This document shows positions 20,294-21,835 of a stretch of 21,835 nucleotides of DNA, piece by piece. The position numbers and the translations under genes were made by a program. The notes under the pieces are model-generated. The model did not search any database and was not told the DNA's origin. It saw only the letters and a list, made by a program, of their open reading frames with translations. Each line of letters opens with the position of its first letter. Position 1 is the first letter of the stretch. Source of the DNA: Irineochytrium annulatum (taxonomy: Eukaryota > Chytridiomycota > Chytridiomycetes > Chytridiales > Chytridiaceae); the NCBI GenBank assembly GCA_027600665.1, contig JADGJL010000420.1, positions 1-21,835 of the forward strand, written 5' to 3'.

Positions 20294-21128
20294 TTGGAAT
20301 CACATAATAGTACGCTAGACAGATCAGAACGCGTAATCCGTCCCCGCGAGGTCGGCTCCCTAACAACATTTCATAGGGCGTAGCCGAGTAGCCATCATGT
20401 ACTAGCCGACTGTTCGTATAGCAAGCCGCGTGCAATCCTTCGGCCCATAGGCTTTTAAGGGCTGACGTCTCAATAAGGTTTGCTCGCACCGCATTGAGGG
20501 CCGTGGCGAACCAGCGCTCCCGAATGCCTTGCAGGCCTCGAGCATCACACGTGGAACGTTCTCATTGCCTTGGTCACAGTGCCATGCCCCAATGCTTTCG
20601 CCAACCTGTCGTTCCAGCCAGGCCTGGGTGTATCTGACGCGCTCGTACACTTCGCTTTTCTTGTGGAGAGCATAACCAAACTTGAATTTTGACGCTCCCA
20701 CAGAAAATCCGAGGAAGTATCTGCAGCCATTCATGGACAGATCGTCCTCGCTCATTACAAGGAGATCTAACGACACAACGGCAAGCTTTCGCATATTCTC
20801 CTGTTGTGGCGCCGTTGGAAGAGGGTCGGACGTGCATTTGTGCACGTATGCAGGCGTCGCAGTGTTCGTGTGTAATGCGGCCCTTAATGTTTAGACCGTG
20901 CACGTGGTCCACCGTTCTCTGGATCGTGCGTATGCCGGCGTGTATAAATTGTTCGTGCCGGAGGTTAATGTCCTTTACCAAGGGTAGACCGACGCCCAGG
21001 AGAGCCTTCTCAATCGTAGGTTCAACAACTAGCCTAAACATCCCCTGCTCCCCTCTTCCGCAAGCCCGAACAACTCCAGATTTTAAATCCCCGACGTTAA
21101 CGCTCATATCATTGTGGTCAAACCACAC
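20294..21128 (-). pseudogene. Copia integrase: HHCC domain and catalytic core, frameshifted
   Basis: The zinc-binding domain shows H-x4-H (RHEQFIH) and CDAC (about 20850-21050). The core shows the first Asp in VVSLDLLVM and the second in HCDQGNEN. A frameshift lies between the HHCC part and the core (about 20846). A second, near 20520, leads to ERWFATALNAV with the likely third catalytic Glu, then SLWAEGLHAACYTNSRL and TPYEMLLGSRP. The enzyme would insert element DNA into the genome; the frame is broken. Confidence 0.9.
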
Positions 21129-21592
21129 GTCGTCGCCGTCCCGTAGAAATCTCCAACAGTTCCAACCAGATCTCCTCGCTTCCCGGTGCCGGTAGTCTGA
21201 TCTCCGCTTGCCGTGACAAACCGCGGTTTAACTTCATGCTCCCTTATATTGGATAAAAGGTCGACATCAGGCATCAGGTGCGAGGTACACCCGGAGTCCA
21301 CAAACCCCTCAATCGCCTTTACTGAGGCCTTGTGTTGTCGAACGCATTCATTATGAACAGATAATGCAAAATTTCGAGGCACAGAGTAGATCTTCATAGT
21401 CTCTTCATCTTCATCTGCCTCAGAATCGTACTCAAAGGGGGTCTCTCCCGTCGTTTTCAAACAAAATCCATCCTCAATTTCCTCGTCTTTGACTGCAGCT
21501 ACTTTCATAGCTGACCCGGTATCCAACCCAGGCACGGGGCTAACATTTGCCCCCGAGTCCCCAGCTGCTTTCCCCACCTGTGCGACACCCTT
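21104..21592 (-). pseudogene. Copia aspartic protease region
   Basis: The copia protease active-site motif appears as VDSGCTSHLMPD (near 21284-21320), followed by FVTASGDQTTGTGKRGDLVGTVGDF. An acidic Glu/Asp-rich stretch precedes it. No CCHC zinc knuckle is seen between the upstream RRM-like domain and the protease. The frame ends at 21104, and the usual flap-to-zinc-domain segment (with NLLS-type motif) is missing, so a small deletion is likely near 21130. Protease would mature the polyprotein. Confidence 0.85.
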
Positions 21593-21835
21593 GTCAACTG
21601 CGAGGTGCGCCGAAATCTCACGGCCCAAAAGCATTGTCTTGTTAAGGCCTTTGATTGCCCTCGCCGCCGCTCCTGCATCACCAAATTAAACAAAACGCAG
21701 CCCTTTTTACGTCCTGAGTCTGGGAACGTCAGAATGATAACGTCCTCCACCAAACCGTACTCGGGCCCCAGCTTCCTCAGGTCCTCCGAGGTCGCCGCGA
21801 AAGGGATGTTCGTCAGGTAAATCTTCAATGGATCC
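21593..21835 (-). pseudogene. RRM-like RNA-binding domain in the copia gag region
   Basis: From the window edge leftward the frame reads KIYLTNIPF (RNP2-like), SEDLRKLGPEYGLVEDV (helix 1 and strand 2) and GRKKGCVLFN (RNP1-like). After a frameshift near 21680 it reads AAARAIKGLNKTML (helix 2) and GREISAHLAV (strand 4). This is the beta-alpha-beta-beta-alpha-beta order of an RRM. It runs straight toward the protease region with no stop, so it belongs to the retrotransposon polyprotein. The N-terminal continuation lies beyond 21835. Confidence 0.75.

Larger units (their letters stand above)
16764..21835 (-). mobile_element. Degenerate Ty1/copia retrotransposon, 5' end beyond the window
   Basis: Domain order in element sense is RRM-like, protease, HHCC domain, integrase, reverse transcriptase, RNase H, polypurine tract. 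Integrase before reverse transcriptase is the copia (Pseudoviridae) order. The coding sequence passes through several frames, contains an internal stop at 19419-19421, has an apparent deletion after the protease near 21130, and is interrupted by a 1004-bp LTR-like insertion. It cannot encode working enzymes. The left boundary given is the polypurine tract; the LTR continues leftward. Confidence 0.9.

Overview
The window looks like nuclear DNA of a flagellated eukaryote, most likely a zoosporic (chytrid-type) fungus. Four protein genes are split by very short spliceosomal introns: 44 modelled, about 35-63 bp each, often with a CTAAC, CTGAC or TTAAC branch-like motif near the acceptor. One gene is IFT81, which marks a lineage that builds flagella. 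SEC3 and RRP5 also read like fungal or opisthokont versions. The lineage is an inference; the genes are recognised by motif and alignment from memory.

Left part (1-15133), host genes. A DDHD-family phospholipase lies on the minus strand (333-2070). It diverges from RRP5 (2519-7813, plus), an S1-repeat/HAT-repeat ribosome-assembly factor with 18 exons. After a 1.1-kb spacer comes the exocyst subunit SEC3/EXOC1 (8900-12575, plus, 15 exons). It converges on IFT81 (12615-15133, minus, 12 exons) with only 39 bp between the stop codons. All four models keep frame through every junction.

Right part (15134-21835), repeats. A gene-free stretch leads into a decayed Ty1/copia retrotransposon on the minus strand. 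Its 5' end lies beyond the window. In element order it shows an RRM-like domain where a Gag zinc knuckle is normally found, then an aspartic protease, an HHCC zinc-binding domain, an integrase core, an integrase C-terminal part with an acidic linker, reverse transcriptase and RNase H. A polypurine tract and a probable 3' LTR follow. It is broken by frameshifts, a stop codon, loss of the YVDD-type catalytic motif and loss of an RNase H acidic residue.

A second LTR-like element of 1004 bp (17730-18733) is inserted inside the reverse transcriptase. It has TG...CA ends and a perfect 5-bp target duplication (GGTCG), so it is a nested solo LTR or small non-autonomous element.

Most interesting points: the RRM in the copia gag region, a shortened RRP5 that lacks central S1 repeats, a GC-AG intron in SEC3, several stop-free introns of 3n length, and the cleanly resolved nested LTR insertion.
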